From the NCBI RefSeq assembly GCF_018325905.1, contig NZ_AP021901.1, forward strand, positions 5,146,001-5,210,000: a stretch of DNA of 64,000 nt, written 5' to 3'. Origin of the DNA: Pseudomonas sp. St316 (lineage in GTDB: Bacteria; Pseudomonadota; Gammaproteobacteria; Pseudomonadales; Pseudomonadaceae). A model generated the notes under the pieces. The model did no database searches and was not told the DNA's origin. It worked only from the letters and a program-made list of their open reading frames with translations. Position 1 is the first letter of the stretch, and every line of letters begins with the position of its first letter. A program made the translations under genes and the position numbers. Positions 36,265 through 44,844 of the stretch are shown one piece after another.

Positions 36265-36855
36265 TCAGCGCGCCGTGAAGATCAGCACCGCATTCACCGG
36301 CACCGACAGGCTGATGGCCGACAACCCGGCCAGGTTGCGCAACTTTTCCAGGCCTGGCGCCAGATCGAAATCCGCCGCATTGAGCACCACCGGTTCCAGG
36401 GTCACCACTTGGAAGCGGCGTTCGTCCAGGCGCGTCGCCAGCAGTTCAACGTTGTATTCGTGCTGCTTGCCGTGCAGGTTCACCGTCAGCGGCAGGCGCA
36501 ATTCCAACTGCGCGCCGTTGGCCAGGTCCTGGATCGGCGCCAGGTCGATCTTGGCGGTGGCCGTGGCTTCGGCAAATTGCTTGATCTGGAACAGCTCGGC
36601 GCGCATGCGCTCGTCCCGCAGCGCAATACCACTGTTGATGGAGTCCAGCTCCACTTCCAGGCGCGCCAAGCCCTCGGGCTGGACTTGACCGTGCAGCACC
36701 AGGAACCGCTGGACCTCGGAGACGTTGCCGTTCTTGCTGCTGATAAACGACAGCCGCGACGACTCGCCGTCCAGATACCAATCGGCCTGGGCCGGCAGCG
36801 CTGCACAGGCCAGCAACAAGCTGGCGGCAGCGAGAGGGAAAAACCGCTGGAACAT
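36265..36855 (-). CDS. YceI family periplasmic protein
   Basis: A 196-aa protein with Sec signal (about 1-24, ending AQA) and a YceI-like lipocalin-type beta-barrel: DWYLDGESSRLSFISSKNGNVSEVQRF, VELDSINSGIALRDERMRAELF, RLPLTVNLHGKQHEYNVEL. Members bind isoprenoid-type lipids. The pairing with clsB suggests a membrane-lipid context but proves nothing. The start at 36855 excludes an upstream extension running through a REP. Confidence 0.88.
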   Translation of the reverse strand: MFQRFFPLAAASLLLACAALPAQADWYLDGESSRLSFISSKNGNVSEVQRFLVLHGQVQPEGLARLEVELDSINSGIALRDERMRAELFQIKQFAEATATAKIDLAPIQDLANGAQLELRLPLTVNLHGKQHEYNVELLATRLDERRFQVVTLEPVVLNAADFDLAPGLEKLRNLAGLSAISLSVPVNAVLIFTAR

Positions 36856-36974
36856 ACACACTCGGTGGGTAGATAAACCTGTGGCGAACCTTAACCGGAC
36901 CGAGGGCGCTTGCAAACTGTCTGTTTTCAACAGCCGCCCATGAGTACAGAGAACCTGGGTTGAAGGGGTTTTAT

Positions 36975-37043
36975 CTGTGGGAGCAAGGCTTGCCCGCGAT
37001 GGTGTTTTCGCAATCGCCATCGCGGGCAGCCTTGCTCCCACAG
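36975..37043. repeat. REP inverted pair, short spacer
   Basis: CTGTGGGAGCAAGGCTTGCCCGCGATGG and CCATCGCGGGCAGCCTTGCTCCCACAG with only about 14 bases between. Confidence 0.92.
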
Positions 37044-37079
37044 TAGGATCGACGCGAGACCTTGTTGCCAAAGGTGGGT

Positions 37080-37391
37080 TCAGGGCTCCAACCGACACCC
37101 TTGCCGCTCCCCCAGCCACCGCGCGCTGTGGCTACGGCCCAGGCCTGTGACAGTGACGCGTTTGGCTTCGGGGGTTTCGAGGAACGCGCTGATGGGCACC
37201 GACTGTTTCACATAGCCACGGCAATAGTCAGCCGGTTGTTCCATTACATAACGGCAAGAGCAGTATTCCTTGGCGGTGTAGGCACTGATGATGTCGGGGA
37301 AGGCCCGCAATGCCACCCGCTCCAGCCAGATCCAACTGAACAGGGCGACGAGCAGCATCAATAACAGGGTGAGCAACACGTTGCGCTTCAT
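37080..37391 (-). CDS. Conserved hypothetical protein, single membrane anchor
   Basis: A 103-aa protein with an N-terminal signal-anchor (about 5-28) and a short periplasmic part containing EYCSCRYV and YCRGYVKQ, that is, three closely spaced cysteines that may form a disulphide. It overlaps the upstream serine hydrolase gene by 4 bases (ATGA), so the two products probably act together. No family name could be assigned. Confidence 0.75.
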   Translation of the reverse strand: MKRNVLLTLLLMLLVALFSWIWLERVALRAFPDIISAYTAKEYCSCRYVMEQPADYCRGYVKQSVPISAFLETPEAKRVTVTGLGRSHSARWLGERQGCRLEP

Positions 37392-38482
37392 GGCTGTACC
37401 GTCCCGACGAACGCCGCCATGGCGCGCTTGAGCAGTTCGTTATGGCGATAGCTGCCGTCGCGGTCGTCGCCGTAGCGCACGATCACCAGTTTGGCGCTGG
37501 GGATAACGTACAGCGCCTGACCCCAATGGCCCAGCGCGGCGAAGGTATCCGGCGGCGCATCGGGCCAAGGCTCGATTGCCGGATCGACGGCGCGGTTGAG
37601 CCACCAATGCCCACCCGGCACGGCTTCGTCCTGGCCGGCCTGGAAGTGGGCGAAAGGTTGACGATTGAACGCGACCCACGTCTTGGGAATCAGTTGCCGT
37701 TCGCCCCAGCGACCGTCCCGTTGCATCAACAACCCGACACGCGCCAGGTCTCGCGCGGTGAGGTAGGCATAGGACGATCCCACGAACGTACCGCTGGTGT
37801 CGGTTTCCCAAGTGGCGTGGCGGATGCCCAGGGGTTCGAACAACGCCGTCCAAGGGTAGTCGGGGTAGTGCGCCGGGCCGACGATGGTTTTCAGGGCCGC
37901 CGCCAGCAAGTTGCTGTCACCACTGGAATAACGGAACGCCTGTCCCGGCGGACTGGCGCTTTCATGCTGCGCAGTGAACGCCGCCATGTCATGACGCCCG
38001 CGGGTATAGAGCATCGCCACCACCGAAGAATGGAGCGGTGCGTATTCGTAGTCTTCCTGCCAGTCCAGGCCGGACGCCCAGTGGAAAAGATCGGCCAGGG
38101 TCAGGCCCGGATGCCGGCTCAGCGGTGGGTAATACTTGGCTGCCGGCTCATCCAGGGCAAAGCGCTGTTCACCGTAAGCCACGCCGAACACTGTCGCCAA
38201 CAGGCTTTTACTGATGGACCAGGTCAGGTGCGGGGTCTGGGCGGTGGTCGGTCCGGCATAGCGTTCGTAGACCAGCCGACCGTCCTGGATCACCAGCAGC
38301 GCGTCGGTGCGGATACCCTCGCGGCTCGCATCGTCCCGGGGTGGGAAGGCGTATTGCTCCAAGGCTTCGATGGCCGGCCCGCTCGGGGTAGGGCCACTTG
38401 GCCATTGCTCGCTGGGCCAGTCTTCGGCGTGGGCGCTCAGGTTGAGCAACAGCAGCGGGATCAGCAACCAGCCTTTGGACAT
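37388..38482 (-). CDS. Serine hydrolase of the class C beta-lactamase fold
   Basis: A 364-aa periplasmic protein with a Sec signal (about 1-19, ending AHA) and the beta-lactamase/PBP4-like domain. The catalytic Ser-x-x-Lys is in TWSISKSLLA, the second motif YSSGD lies near residue 190, and GHWGQALYV near 320 takes the place of the KTG motif. It resembles 6-aminohexanoate-dimer hydrolase and EstB-type esterases more than true beta-lactamases. Coupled to the downstream anchor protein gene. Confidence 0.87.
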   Translation of the reverse strand: MSKGWLLIPLLLLNLSAHAEDWPSEQWPSGPTPSGPAIEALEQYAFPPRDDASREGIRTDALLVIQDGRLVYERYAGPTTAQTPHLTWSISKSLLATVFGVAYGEQRFALDEPAAKYYPPLSRHPGLTLADLFHWASGLDWQEDYEYAPLHSSVVAMLYTRGRHDMAAFTAQHESASPPGQAFRYSSGDSNLLAAALKTIVGPAHYPDYPWTALFEPLGIRHATWETDTSGTFVGSSYAYLTARDLARVGLLMQRDGRWGERQLIPKTWVAFNRQPFAHFQAGQDEAVPGGHWWLNRAVDPAIEPWPDAPPDTFAALGHWGQALYVIPSAKLVIVRYGDDRDGSYRHNELLKRAMAAFVGTVQP

Positions 38483-38565
38483 GCTTGGGGCTCGCAGGAT
38501 TGAACCTTCAGAGCCTATTCAAACTTGATGACAGTTTCAGTACTTGTGTCGACAGTACCGACGCC

Positions 38566-38649
38566 ATCGCGGGCAAGCCTTGCTCCCACAGGTCTAAGAC
38601 AGACTGTCATTTAGCCTGAACCTGTGGGAGCAAGGCTTGCCCGCGATGA
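38566..38649. repeat. REP inverted pair, inverted order
   Basis: ATCGCGGGCAAGCCTTGCTCCCACAGG comes first and CCTGTGGGAGCAAGGCTTGCCCGCGAT second, so the pair points outward, unlike most pairs here. Confidence 0.9.
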
Positions 38650-38655
38650 GGCCCA

Positions 38656-39540
38656 TCAACCCAATGAAGACTCAAGCGCCTTGGCCAAGCGCTTGGCCCG
38701 CGCGCCCGCCGCCATCTCCATCACGCCTTTATCCCGCGTCCACATTTCACGCCACGTCGCAGGCCCGACGGCCAGGGCAGCGTTGAGTTCGCCATCGAGC
38801 CCCTGGAACTGAGCGAACAACCCGCCCAGCAGCACGTGCCCGGCCGCACTGGAAGGGTTATGCCGACTCACCTGCGCGCAGCCGGCGAGCAGCGCCAGCA
38901 GGCGCAGTTGCAACGCCTGGGGCCATGCGCACTCCTGCCCGACACCATACAACCAAGCGGTCATCGCGCTGAGCACATAAAGGTCTTCCAGGGTGCGGAA
39001 CGGTTTGACGTAGGCGTGCCAACCGTCGCCTGCCAGCAACTCGCACAGCGCGCCGTCGAGCACGACGCGGCCATGGCTGATGTCCGGCATCAGGGCAATG
39101 GCGGGCAATTTTTCCAGGGTGACACCGGGCTCACCCGCATAGGCAACGGCCAGGTTCAACCGTGGCGTTTCACCGGGCGCTTCGCAGCGAGCGGCAATCA
39201 GCAGCCACTCGGCGGCGTCACCGGCCGTGACGAAATCCTTGCGTCCGCTCAGGCGCAAGTCGTCGAGGCGGGTTTGCATGTCCGCCGGGCGCAGGCTGCG
39301 CTGCTCGGTGGCACACAAGGCGCCGAGGCTCTGGGGCGCGCTCGGCCAAAGCACCCGCAGCGCCGCCTGATACCCCACCAGGAACGCCAGGCCCGGTGTC
39401 GCCATCAACCGCGCCCCGGTTACGGCCAGCTCGAACGGCATCACCGGCCCCAAGCGTTGCAACAACGCGGCATAACCTTCGGCCAGGTCCGGATGGGCGG
39501 GCAAGCGCTCGCCGCGTTCGATCAGGGTGTGCCAGGGCAT
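38656..39540 (-). CDS. Short acyl-CoA dehydrogenase-like protein
   Basis: A 294-aa protein resembling acyl-CoA dehydrogenases in the middle and C-terminal helices (LSGRKDFVTAGDAAEWLLIAAR, PSSAAGHVLLGGLFAQFQG) but about 90 residues shorter than active family members; the usual catalytic glutamate region is not evident. It is divergent from olsB, sharing its 145-base promoter region. Possible roles include an inactive or altered flavoprotein in lipid metabolism. Confidence 0.65.
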   Translation of the reverse strand: MPWHTLIERGERLPAHPDLAEGYAALLQRLGPVMPFELAVTGARLMATPGLAFLVGYQAALRVLWPSAPQSLGALCATEQRSLRPADMQTRLDDLRLSGRKDFVTAGDAAEWLLIAARCEAPGETPRLNLAVAYAGEPGVTLEKLPAIALMPDISHGRVVLDGALCELLAGDGWHAYVKPFRTLEDLYVLSAMTAWLYGVGQECAWPQALQLRLLALLAGCAQVSRHNPSSAAGHVLLGGLFAQFQGLDGELNAALAVGPATWREMWTRDKGVMEMAAGARAKRLAKALESSLG

Positions 39541-39558
39541 GAGAGGGCTCCTTGAAGG

Positions 39559-39587
39559 CTGTCATATAAGCATCACCAAAGCTTCAT
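39559..39587 (+). promoter_or_regulatory. Pho-box-like direct repeats upstream of olsBA
   Basis: CTGTCAT-ATAA-GCATCAC-CAAA-GCTTCAT: three 7-mers with an 11-base period, the first matching the PhoB half-site exactly and the others partly. Ornithine lipid genes are known to be induced by phosphate limitation in pseudomonads. Confidence 0.6.
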
Positions 39588-39685
39588 GGCGATGACACCG
39601 GGGCTACATAGCCTGACTTTGCACAACATGGCTGCATAAAGAAAGTCGACAGGCTGCAACTGAACAGCCCGCACGGAGATTCGCT

Positions 39686-40441
39686 ATGACCCAGATCGCC
39701 CGCATCAGCGACACCGGCAATGAACGCCGCCTGCAAGCCGAACGCCTGATCGGCGCCCAAGCCTTGCAAGAAGCACAGGCCCTGCGTTTCAACGTCTTCA
39801 GCGGCGAATTCAACGCCAAGCTCAAGGGCGCGGAAATGGGTCTGGACATGGATGACTACGATGTTCACTGCGCCCACATCGGCGTACGCGACCTGAACAC
39901 CGGCCGCCTCGTGGCGACCACTCGCCTGCTCGACCATCAGGCCGCCAGCAGCCTGGGCCGGTTCTACAGCGAAGAAGAGTTCAGCCTCCACGGGCTGGTC
40001 CATCTCAAGGGCCCGATCCTGGAAATCGGCCGTACCTGCGTCGACCCGGCCTACCGCAACGGTGGCACCATCGCCGTGCTCTGGGGCGAACTGGCCGAAG
40101 TCCTGAACGAAGGCGGCTACAGCTACCTGATGGGCTGCGCGAGCATTCCGATGCAGGACGGCGGTATCCAGGCCCAGGCGATCATGCAGCGCCTGCGCGA
40201 ACGCTACCTGTGCACCGAACACCTGCAAGCCGTACCGAAAAAACCCTTGCCGACCCTGGACGTGCCGTCCAACGTCATCGCCGAGATGCCGCCCCTGCTC
40301 AAGGCCTACATGCGCCTGGGCGCGAAGATCTGTGGCGAGCCGTGCTGGGACGAGGATTTCCAGGTGGCCGACGTGTTCATCCTGCTCAAGCGCGACGAGC
40401 TCTGCCCGCGCTACGCCCGCCACTTCAAGGCAGCGGTCTGA
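39686..40441 (+). CDS. olsB: Ornithine N-acyltransferase OlsB
   Basis: First step of ornithine lipid synthesis: transfer of a 3-hydroxyacyl group from ACP to the alpha-amino group of ornithine. The 251-aa GNAT-like protein has [50 protein letters not shown] and [12 protein letters not shown], all typical of OlsB. GGAG at 39675-39678 precedes the ATG at 39686. The stop overlaps the olsA start by one base (TGATG). Confidence 0.93.
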   Translation: MTQIARISDTGNERRLQAERLIGAQALQEAQALRFNVFSGEFNAKLKGAEMGLDMDDYDVHCAHIGVRDLNTGRLVATTRLLDHQAASSLGRFYSEEEFSLHGLVHLKGPILEIGRTCVDPAYRNGGTIAVLWGELAEVLNEGGYSYLMGCASIPMQDGGIQAQAIMQRLRERYLCTEHLQAVPKKPLPTLDVPSNVIAEMPPLLKAYMRLGAKICGEPCWDEDFQVADVFILLKRDELCPRYARHFKAAV

Positions 40442-41235
40442 TGAGCCGGCTGCGGGTGTACGCGCGAATTGCGCGAGTATTGCTGGTGGTGGCGCTGGGC
40501 CTGAGCATGGCCAGCGTGTTCGGCCTGTTTGAACGTGCAGGAATCGCCAACTCGATGGTCCGTCGCCAACGCTGGTCGCGGTTCTTCATGGCACGGCTGA
40601 GCCGTGCCCTGCCCTTTTCAGTCACCGTCCACGGTCAACTGCCGCAACGGCCGATGCTGTGGGTGAGCAACCATGTGTCCTGGACCGACATCCCGCTGCT
40701 GGGCATGCTCACGCCGTTGTCGTTCCTGTCCAAGGCCGAAGTGCGCACCTGGCCGGTCGCCGGATGGCTGGCAGCAAAGGCCGGCAGCCTGTTTATCCGC
40801 CGCGGTTCGGGCGACAGCCAGTTGATCCGCAAGCAAATGAGCCGCCACCTGGAACAGGCCCATCCGCTGTTGATGTTCCCCGAAGGAACCACCACCGATG
40901 GCCGCACCCTGCGCACCTTCCACGGTCGCTTGTTGTCGGCGGCCATCGATGCCGATGTCGCGTTGCAGCCGGTGGCGATCCGTTACCTGCGCAACGGTGA
41001 ACCGGATTCGCTGGCACCGTTCATTGGCGATGATGATTTGCTGTCGCACCTGATGCGCTTGTTTGCCAATGATCGGGGTGAGGTGGAAATCCATCTGCTG
41101 GAACCGATTGCCTGCCACGGTCAGGAGCGTGCGGCGCTGGCGTTCCAGGCGCAGCAGGCGGTGCACAAGGCACTCTTCGGGGCGATTCCCGAGAAACAGC
41201 AAGCCCCGGTGCGGCCCGCGGCGATTGCGGCCTGA
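40441..41235 (+). CDS. olsA: Lyso-ornithine lipid O-acyltransferase OlsA
   Basis: Second step of ornithine lipid synthesis, adding an acyl chain to the hydroxyl of lyso-ornithine lipid. The 264-aa PlsC-family protein has one N-terminal membrane segment (about 10-28), the NHx4D motif with His78 and Asp83 (NHVSWTD) and the FPEGTT motif near 150. Translationally coupled to olsB. Some homologues also acylate lysophosphatidic acid. Confidence 0.92.
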   Translation: MSRLRVYARIARVLLVVALGLSMASVFGLFERAGIANSMVRRQRWSRFFMARLSRALPFSVTVHGQLPQRPMLWVSNHVSWTDIPLLGMLTPLSFLSKAEVRTWPVAGWLAAKAGSLFIRRGSGDSQLIRKQMSRHLEQAHPLLMFPEGTTTDGRTLRTFHGRLLSAAIDADVALQPVAIRYLRNGEPDSLAPFIGDDDLLSHLMRLFANDRGEVEIHLLEPIACHGQERAALAFQAQQAVHKALFGAIPEKQQAPVRPAAIAA

Positions 41236-41257
41236 CCCGGATTTCTGCGCAGCCCCC

Positions 41258-41347
41258 CTGTGGGAGCGAGCTTGCTCGCGATAGCGGCTTAACATTCAGC
41301 AGGGATGTTGACTGGGCCACCGCTATCGCGAGCAAGCTCGCTCCCAC
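41258..41347. repeat. REP inverted pair
   Basis: CCTGTGGGAGCGAGCTTGCTCGCGATAGCGG and CCGCTATCGCGAGCAAGCTCGCTCCCACA, the same subtype as the pair in the carboxylase gene. Confidence 0.93.
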
Positions 41348-41349
41348 AC

Positions 41350-41934
41350 TTAGTTTTGTGGTGTGGTTTGGCTCAGCGCAAAATCCTGCAACTGCGGGTA
41401 GAACAACCGGAAGTCTTCGCTCAACGGCTCATAAAGCCTGATCAACTCTTGCATCGCCCCTGCCAGTTCTTCTGGCCGGGACAAGCGCCGGGAAATGCCG
41501 CGCAGGACCTGACCAATCACCTCGAACTCCCGATAAGACCCCAGCCAGTCATCCGCTGCCATATGCGGCGCGATGTGCGCCAAGCGTCCCGGTAGCTGCG
41601 GTTCGGTGTTGAGTACGTGATATACCCGCGAAGTGAAATCCAGCAGCGGCCCCTCGCCGTACAACGTCCAGTCCCGGGCCAGACAGTGGTCGAAAAACAC
41701 GTCGAGCACGATCCCGGCATAACGCCTGCGCACCGTGGAAAAACGCGACAGGGCAATGTCCACCAGGGGATGGCGGTCGGTGTACATGTCAATGCGCCGA
41801 TGCAGGGCAATCGCCGCTTCGATCCGTGGGTCGTAGAGCCCTTGCAGCGGTCCCTTGACGAAGTCGCCGTAGAGGCTGCCCAGCAGTTGTTCCCGGCCAG
41901 GGCCGCCGAGGTGCAGGTGCGCGAGATAGTTCAT
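41350..41934 (-). CDS. acpH: ACP phosphodiesterase AcpH
   Basis: Removes the 4'-phosphopantetheine arm from acyl carrier protein. The 194-aa HD-like metal phosphodiesterase begins MNYLAHLHLGG and has GSLYGDFVKGPL, HRRIDMYTDRHPLV and DVFFDHCLARDW, the metal ligands of the family. Usual length. Stands alone next to olsBA. Confidence 0.92.
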   Translation of the reverse strand: MNYLAHLHLGGPGREQLLGSLYGDFVKGPLQGLYDPRIEAAIALHRRIDMYTDRHPLVDIALSRFSTVRRRYAGIVLDVFFDHCLARDWTLYGEGPLLDFTSRVYHVLNTEPQLPGRLAHIAPHMAADDWLGSYREFEVIGQVLRGISRRLSRPEELAGAMQELIRLYEPLSEDFRLFYPQLQDFALSQTTPQN

Positions 41935-41961
41935 GGTCCGCAGCTTAGCACCACCACGCCA

Positions 41962-42070
41962 ATATCGTTATAACCCGATATAGCGATTTGTTCGGCATTG
42001 AGATCAAATCCATATTTGTATATCGCGAAATAACGATTTAAGGTTCGCTCCATCGCGATATAGCGTTTTA
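41962..42070 (+). promoter_or_regulatory. Repeated AT-rich palindromes upstream of the arsR-type gene
   Basis: ATATCG-N8-CGATAT (41962-41981), TATATCGCGAAATAACGAT (about 42019-42037) and ATCGCGATATAGCG (42052-42065) share an ATATCG/CGATAT core. They are arranged as probable operators for the ArsR-family repressor encoded immediately downstream, or for another regulator of the operon. Confidence 0.65.
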
Positions 42071-42091
42071 TCAACCCCGAGCTTGCCACCC

Positions 42092-42394
42092 ATGACCCTC
42101 GACCTCGACGAAATAATAAAAGCCCTGGCGCACCCAGTACGGCGAGACATCCTCAACTGGCTCAAAGACCCCAAGGTCCAGTTCCCCGATCAGTTGCACA
42201 ACCACGAGTTCGGCATTTGCGCAGGCCAGATCGACCAGCGTTGCGGCCTGTCGCAATCCACGGTGTCTGCGCATCTGGCGGTGTTGCAACGGGCGGGGCT
42301 GATCACCAGCCAGAAGGTCGGTCAATGGCACTTCTTCAAACGCAACGAGGACGTGATCCAGCAGTTCCTCAAGCAAATGAGCCAAGAGCTCTGA
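42092..42394 (+). CDS. ArsR-family winged-helix repressor
   Basis: A 100-aa regulator with the ArsR winged helix: DEIIKALAHPVRRDILNWL, then CGLSQSTVSAHLAVLQRAGLITSQKVGQWHFFKRN. The ArsR metal motif CVC is absent; cysteines occur only at ICAGQIDQRCGLS, so the signal may be something other than arsenic, such as an electrophile. First gene of an operon with an MFS gene and xenB. Confidence 0.88.
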   Translation: MTLDLDEIIKALAHPVRRDILNWLKDPKVQFPDQLHNHEFGICAGQIDQRCGLSQSTVSAHLAVLQRAGLITSQKVGQWHFFKRNEDVIQQFLKQMSQEL

Positions 42395-42411
42395 CCTGAC
42401 AAGGACCCATC

Positions 42412-43578
42412 ATGCCCCTTTCACTCCTGATCCTGGCCCTGAGCGCCTTCGCCATCGGTACCACCGAGTTCGTCATCATGGGTCTGTTGCCCGACGTGGC
42501 GGCCGACCTGGGTGTGTCGATTCCCGGCGCCGGCTGGCTGGTGACCGGCTACGCCCTGGGCGTGGCCATCGGTGCGCCGTTCATGGCCCTGGCCACCGCC
42601 CGGCTGCCGCGCAAGGCTGCCCTGGTGGCGTTGATGGGGATTTTCATCGTTGGCAACCTGCTCTGCGCCATTGCCAGCGACTACAACGTGCTGATGTTTG
42701 CCCGGGTCGTCACGGCCCTGTGCCACGGCGCGTTCTTCGGTATCGGTTCAGTGGTGGCCGCCGGCCTGGTGGCGCCCAACAAACGCGCCTCGGCCGTGGC
42801 CCTGATGTTCACCGGCCTGACCCTGGCCAACGTGCTCGGCGTACCGCTGGGCACCGCACTGGGCCAGGAAGCCGGCTGGCGTTCGACCTTCTGGGCGGTG
42901 ACCGTCATTGGCGTAATTGCGCTGATCGGCCTGATCCGCTTCCTGCCGGCCAAGCGCGATGAAGAAAAACTCGACATGCGCTCCGAACTGGTGGCGCTCA
43001 AGGGTACCGGCCTGTGGCTGTCCCTGAGCATGACCGCGCTGTTCTCCGCCTCGGTGTTCACGCTGTTCACTTACGTCGCCCCGCTGCTGGGCGAAGTCAC
43101 CGGTGTATCGCCCCGTGGAGTGACCTGGAGCCTGGTGCTGATCGGCCTGGGCCTGACCCTGGGCAACATCATCGGCGGCAAGCTGGCAGACAAGAGCCTG
43201 GCAAATACGCTGATGGGTGTCTTCATCACCATGGCCCTGGTGTCCACCGTATTGAGCTGGACCAGCGTGGCGCTGATCCCCAGCGAAATCACGCTGTTCC
43301 TCTGGGCCACCGCCTGCTTCGCCGCCGTACCGGCCCTGCAAGTCAATGTGGTGGCCTTCGGCAAAGCCGCGCCCAACCTGGTGTCCACCCTGAACATCGG
43401 CGCCTTCAACATCGGCAACGCTCTCGGTGCCTGGGTCGGCGGCAGCGTCATCGACCACGGCCTGGGCCTGACCTCCGTGCCCCTGGCCGCTGGCGCGCTG
43501 GCCGTGCTGGCGCTGCTGGTCACCCTGATCACTTTTCGCCAGGGCGGCAATGCTGACCTGGCGCCGGCAACTCACTGA
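42412..43578 (+). CDS. MFS transporter, AraJ/DHA1 type
   Basis: A 388-aa protein with 12 predicted membrane segments. ALSAFAIGTTEFVIMGLLPDVAADLGVS at the N-terminus and MGIFIVGNLL/ARVVTALCHGAFFGIGSVVA are typical of the AraJ/YdhP sugar-or-drug efflux branch. 17 bases after the arsR-type gene and 33 before xenB, so one operon. The likely role is efflux of a compound also handled by XenB. Confidence 0.87.
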   Translation: MPLSLLILALSAFAIGTTEFVIMGLLPDVAADLGVSIPGAGWLVTGYALGVAIGAPFMALATARLPRKAALVALMGIFIVGNLLCAIASDYNVLMFARVVTALCHGAFFGIGSVVAAGLVAPNKRASAVALMFTGLTLANVLGVPLGTALGQEAGWRSTFWAVTVIGVIALIGLIRFLPAKRDEEKLDMRSELVALKGTGLWLSLSMTALFSASVFTLFTYVAPLLGEVTGVSPRGVTWSLVLIGLGLTLGNIIGGKLADKSLANTLMGVFITMALVSTVLSWTSVALIPSEITLFLWATACFAAVPALQVNVVAFGKAAPNLVSTLNIGAFNIGNALGAWVGGSVIDHGLGLTSVPLAAGALAVLALLVTLITFRQGGNADLAPATH

Positions 43579-43611
43579 CTTTTAACCCTTCCACTTTCGA
43601 GGTTGTATTTC

Positions 43612-44661
43612 ATGGCGACTATTTTCGACCCCATCAAACTCGGCGACATCGAGCTGAAGAACCGCATCATCATGGCCCCGCTCACCCGCTGCCGCGCCGA
43701 CGCAGGTCGCGTGCCCAACGCGCTGATGGCCGAGTACTACGTGCAACGCGCATCCGCCGGCCTGATCCTCAGCGAAGCAACTTCGGTCACGCCGATGGGC
43801 GTGGGCTATCCGGACACCCCGGGCATCTGGTCCAACGACCAGGTGCGCGGCTGGAGCAACGTGACCAAGGCGATCCACGGCGCGGGCGGCAAGATCTTCC
43901 TGCAGCTGTGGCATGTGGGCCGGATCTCCCACCCGTCGTACCTGAACGGCGAAACCCCGGTGGCGCCCAGCGCGATCCAACCCAAAGGCCACGTGAGCCT
44001 GGTGCGTCCGCTGGCCGACTTCCCAACGCCGCGCGCGTTGGAAACCGCTGAGATCGCCGACATCGTCGAGGCCTATCGCGTAGGGGCAGAGAACGCCAAG
44101 GCAGCCGGTTTCGACGGCGTGGAGATCCACGGTGCCAACGGCTACCTGCTCGACCAGTTCCTGCAAAGCAGCACCAACCAGCGTACCGACAGCTACGGCG
44201 GCTCCCTGGAAAACCGTGCCCGCCTGCTGCTGGAAGTGACTGACGCCGCCATCGAAGTCTGGGGCGCCGGCCGGGTTGGCGTGCACCTGGCGCCGCGCGC
44301 CGACTCCCATGACATGGGCGACGAAAACCGCCTGGAGACCTTCAGCTACGTGGCCCGCGAACTGGGCAAGCGTGGCATCGCGTTCATCTGCTCCCGTGAG
44401 AAGGAAGGCGATGACAGCATTGGCCCGCAGCTCAAGCAAGCGTTCGGCGGCCCGTACATCGCCAACGAACGTTTCACCAAGGACAGCGCCAACGCCTGGC
44501 TGGCCGAGGGCAAGGCGGACGCCGTCGCCTTTGGTGTGCCGTTCATTGCCAACCCAGACCTGCCGGCGCGCTTGAAAGCCGATGCCCCCCTGAACGAGGC
44601 GCACCCCGAAACGTTTTATGGCAAAGGTCCCGTGGGATACATTGATTACCCAGTACTTTGA
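43612..44661 (+). CDS. xenB: Xenobiotic reductase, old yellow enzyme family
   Basis: A 349-aa FMN- and NAD(P)H-dependent ene reductase. From MATIFDPIKLGD to IDYPVL it agrees closely with P. fluorescens XenB and NemA as remembered: RIIMAPLTRCRAD, LQLWHVGRISHPSYLNG, DGVEIHGANGYLLDQFLQS, the active-site residues of the TIM barrel. It reduces activated alkenes, nitro-esters and nitroaromatics. Last gene of the operon; a terminator follows. Confidence 0.92.
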   Translation: MATIFDPIKLGDIELKNRIIMAPLTRCRADAGRVPNALMAEYYVQRASAGLILSEATSVTPMGVGYPDTPGIWSNDQVRGWSNVTKAIHGAGGKIFLQLWHVGRISHPSYLNGETPVAPSAIQPKGHVSLVRPLADFPTPRALETAEIADIVEAYRVGAENAKAAGFDGVEIHGANGYLLDQFLQSSTNQRTDSYGGSLENRARLLLEVTDAAIEVWGAGRVGVHLAPRADSHDMGDENRLETFSYVARELGKRGIAFICSREKEGDDSIGPQLKQAFGGPYIANERFTKDSANAWLAEGKADAVAFGVPFIANPDLPARLKADAPLNEAHPETFYGKGPVGYIDYPVL

Positions 44662-44677
44662 TCAGCCACTAAAATGA

Positions 44678-44711
44678 CAAAGCCCTGCCTCGAAAGAGCC
44701 AGGGCTTTTTG
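44678..44711 (+). terminator. Rho-independent terminator after xenB
   Basis: AAAGCCCTG...CAGGGCTTTTT with a loop of about 12 bases. Confidence 0.9.
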
Positions 44712-44844
44712 ATGCCTTTAAATATTCGGTCAACTATCAAAACTTTCTAAAAGCTCACTTCAATGTTCATATCAAGGCCGACGGCAAAACCGGATAGCCT
44801 TGTCGATCAAACGTTAATGACACGCCATTGAAAAGGAATTCAAC

